Under the pieces are notes generated by a model. It had not been told where the DNA came from. It searched no databases and was given only the letters and a program-made list of their open reading frames with translations. Source: Nocardioidaceae bacterium (GTDB taxonomy: Bacteria; Actinomycetota; Actinomycetes; Propionibacteriales; Nocardioidaceae). From it: a stretch of 5,845 bases of DNA. Positions 5,004-5,845 of this stretch are shown here, piece by piece; positions within the stretch are counted from its first letter, which is position 1; every line of letters starts with the position of its first letter. The stretch lies in contig JACCUS010000330.1 in NCBI GenBank assembly GCA_013811715.1, forward strand, positions 1-5,845, given 5' to 3'. A program made the translations under genes and the position numbers.

Positions 5004-5357
5004 ATGGGTTCCGCCGACAAGGATCTGGGCTGGGCGCCGAGCGCGTGCACGCTGCCGACTGCCGAGCGACCGCTGCGGGTGGCGGAGTTCGACGAGCTCT
5101 TCGCCTCCGCGCTGCGTGACCTGCGCCGCGTCGCGCCGACCCGGCTGGAGCTCGAGATCGACGCCGCCGCGGAGGCGAGGGCGCGGGACCTGGCCGCACG
5201 AGAGAGCGACTGCTGCTCGTTCTTCACCTTCGACTTCACCCCTGGCCGGCCGGGGCGCATGACGTTCGGCGTCACGGTGCCGGCCACCCACGTCGACGTA
5301 CTCGACGCCGTCGCCGACCGCGCAGCGGACGGAGTGGCGCAATTGTCCAGATCGTGA
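5004..5357 (+). CDS. Conserved small cysteine-motif protein, 117 residues
   Basis: This is a soluble protein without signal peptide or membrane segment. The N-terminal motif ACTLPTAERPLRVAEFDELF (residues 14-33) and the central motif ARESDCCSFFTFDFT (65-79) give three cysteines (15, 70, 71). It ends in a THVDVLDAVADRAAD helix (95-109). I recall similar actinobacterial proteins with the CTLPT...PLR...EFD and CCSFF motifs, some beside MerR-family regulators, but cannot name a family or give a function. A metal- or thiol-related role would be inference from the cysteines alone. The ATG at 5004 is chosen for its leaderless promoter and because the motif-bearing frame starts there. The gene lies between a broken and an intact sulfatase, and its promoter begins 24 bp after the point where sulfatase homology is lost. 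It is itself complete. Confidence 0.75.
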   Translation: MGSADKDLGWAPSACTLPTAERPLRVAEFDELFASALRDLRRVAPTRLELEIDAAAEARARDLAARESDCCSFFTFDFTPGRPGRMTFGVTVPATHVDVLDAVADRAADGVAQLSRS

Positions 5358-5360
5358 CCC

Positions 5361-5385
5361 GTGCCGCGGGCGAAACACGCGGCGC
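5361..5385 (+). terminator. Hairpin after the 117-residue protein gene
   Basis: GTGCCGCG (5361-5368) pairs with CGCGGCGC (5378-5385), an 8-bp stem including one G-T pair, with a 9-nt loop. It starts three bases after the stop codon and has no U-tract. It would separate this gene from the downstream sulfatase. Confidence 0.45.
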
Positions 5386-5391
5386 GGCGGG

Positions 5392-5397
5392 TAGCAT
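5392..5397 (+). promoter_or_regulatory. Candidate -10 element for the downstream sulfatase
   Basis: TAGCAT fits TAnnnT within GGGTAGCAT. The preceding GGGTA also resembles a stress-sigma -10, but no matching GTTT-type or TTGACA-type -35 is seen. It would give a leader of about 65 nt. Confidence 0.33.
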
Positions 5398-5454
5398 CGG
5401 CTCTTCGGCAACGGACGACCCGTGCCTGCACCTCCCCGCGAGGCGCACCGACCT

Positions 5455-5463
5455 GAGGGGGAG
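5455..5463 (+). promoter_or_regulatory. Ribosome binding site fixing a TTG start
   Basis: GAGGGGGAG ends five bases before TTG 5469. The frame is closed by TGA at 5454-5456, which overlaps this element, and TTG 5469 is the first possible start after it. Confidence 0.72.
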
Positions 5464-5468
5464 CAACC

Positions 5469-5845
5469 TTGCCGCGTGCCGGCCAAGCAGGTCGCGTGAT
5501 CGTGCTGGTCTGCCTGGGGCTCGTCGCGGCGGCGCTCGCCTCCGGGGCAGCCAGAGGGGTGCCGCCGATGTCCGGTCGGCACGCCGTCGCCCACGACCCC
5601 CGGCCCAACGTGTTGCTGCTGGTCACCGACGACCAGACCCTGCATGACCTGGCCGTGATGCCCAACGTGCAGGGGATGATCGGGGGGCAGGGGGCCACGT
5701 TCGCCAACAGCTTCGCCAACAACCCGCTGTGCTGCCCCGCCCGGGCCAGCGTGCTGACCGGCCAGTACTCGCACAACCACGGGGTTCTCACCAACGCGAC
5801 GGCCGCCGGCGGCGGCTTCCCCGCCTTCGACGACTCCAGCACGCT
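5469..5845 (+). CDS. Secreted type I sulfatase, 5' part only (runs off the window)
   Basis: The first 125 codons of a sulfatase are present. The TTG start is followed by a basic N-terminus, a hydrophobic core at about 10-25 (VIVLVCLGLVAAALAS) and a short spacer, which together make an export signal. The catalytic domain begins at PRPNVLLLVTDDQT (residues 44-57) with metal ligands D54 and D55. The formylglycine site NNPLCCPARAS has C88 in the C-x-P-x-R context (C88 to R92), followed by LTGQYSHNHGV. Sulfatases of this family hydrolyse sulfate esters after the cysteine is oxidised to formylglycine by a separate enzyme; that enzyme is not in the window. The substrate cannot be read from this part. 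The sequence is cut off in FPAFDDSST, so intactness of the remainder is unknown. It is paralogous to the fragment at 4588-4968. Confidence 0.87.
   Translation, partial: MPRAGQAGRVIVLVCLGLVAAALASGAARGVPPMSGRHAVAHDPRPNVLLLVTDDQTLHDLAVMPNVQGMIGGQGATFANSFANNPLCCPARASVLTGQYSHNHGVLTNATAAGGGFPAFDDSST

Noticed and set aside
4969..5262. Open-frame tail after the sulfatase fragment
   Set aside because: It continues without a stop to 5262 but is arginine/serine-rich, overlaps the well-supported 5004-5357 gene in another frame, and has no sulfatase features.
4447..5842. Several long minus-strand frames across the sulfatase region
   Set aside because: They are antisense shadows of sulfatase sequence on the plus strand. 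Their repeated similarity to one another simply mirrors the sulfatase paralogy.

Overview
The window reads as chromosomal DNA of a high-GC actinobacterium. Support comes from strongly GC-biased codons, several GTG/TTG starts, a leaderless-type promoter, hairpin terminators without U-tracts, and protein families typical of actinomycetes: a MEDS/HATPase anti-sigma-like regulator, an ArfC-type membrane protein and FG-GAP/VCBS repeat proteins. A genus cannot be assigned by eye.

Layout, left to right. (1) A VapC-like PIN toxin gene (+, 6-389) whose antitoxin partner would lie just outside the window. It converges on a minus-strand pair, a 45-residue single-pass membrane protein (411-548) and a MEDS + HATPase_c regulator (599-1585). 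A perfect 11-bp inverted repeat that overlaps both stop codons separates the two sides. (2) A 485-bp divergent intergenic region (1586-2070). It holds a 66-nt near-perfect dyad built from a 20-21 bp phased GGCA motif, followed by short GC-rich tandem repeats and palindromes. (3) A secreted PepSY-domain protein (+, 2071-2409) converging, through a strong GC-rich terminator, on an ArfC-like membrane protein (-, 2486-3037). (4) A short relic of a histidine-kinase C-terminus (-, 3129-3194). (5) A secreted FG-GAP/VCBS propeller protein (+, 3274-4587). (6) An internal fragment of a sulfatase gene (4588-4968) with no signal peptide and no 3' two thirds. It is followed by a small intact gene with a leaderless-type promoter (5004-5357), then the intact 5' end of a second, paralogous secreted sulfatase (5469 to the edge).

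The genes do not form one operon or an obvious new defence or biosynthetic system. The left part is regulatory (toxin, anti-sigma-like sensor) and the right part is mostly envelope or secreted proteins. The right half shows turnover: a kinase relic, a sulfatase fragment beside a related sulfatase, and a small gene between them. The items most worth a second look are the phased dyad at 1805-1886 and the rearranged propeller-sulfatase region, where the sulfatase fragment continues in the same reading frame as the propeller gene after its TAG stop.
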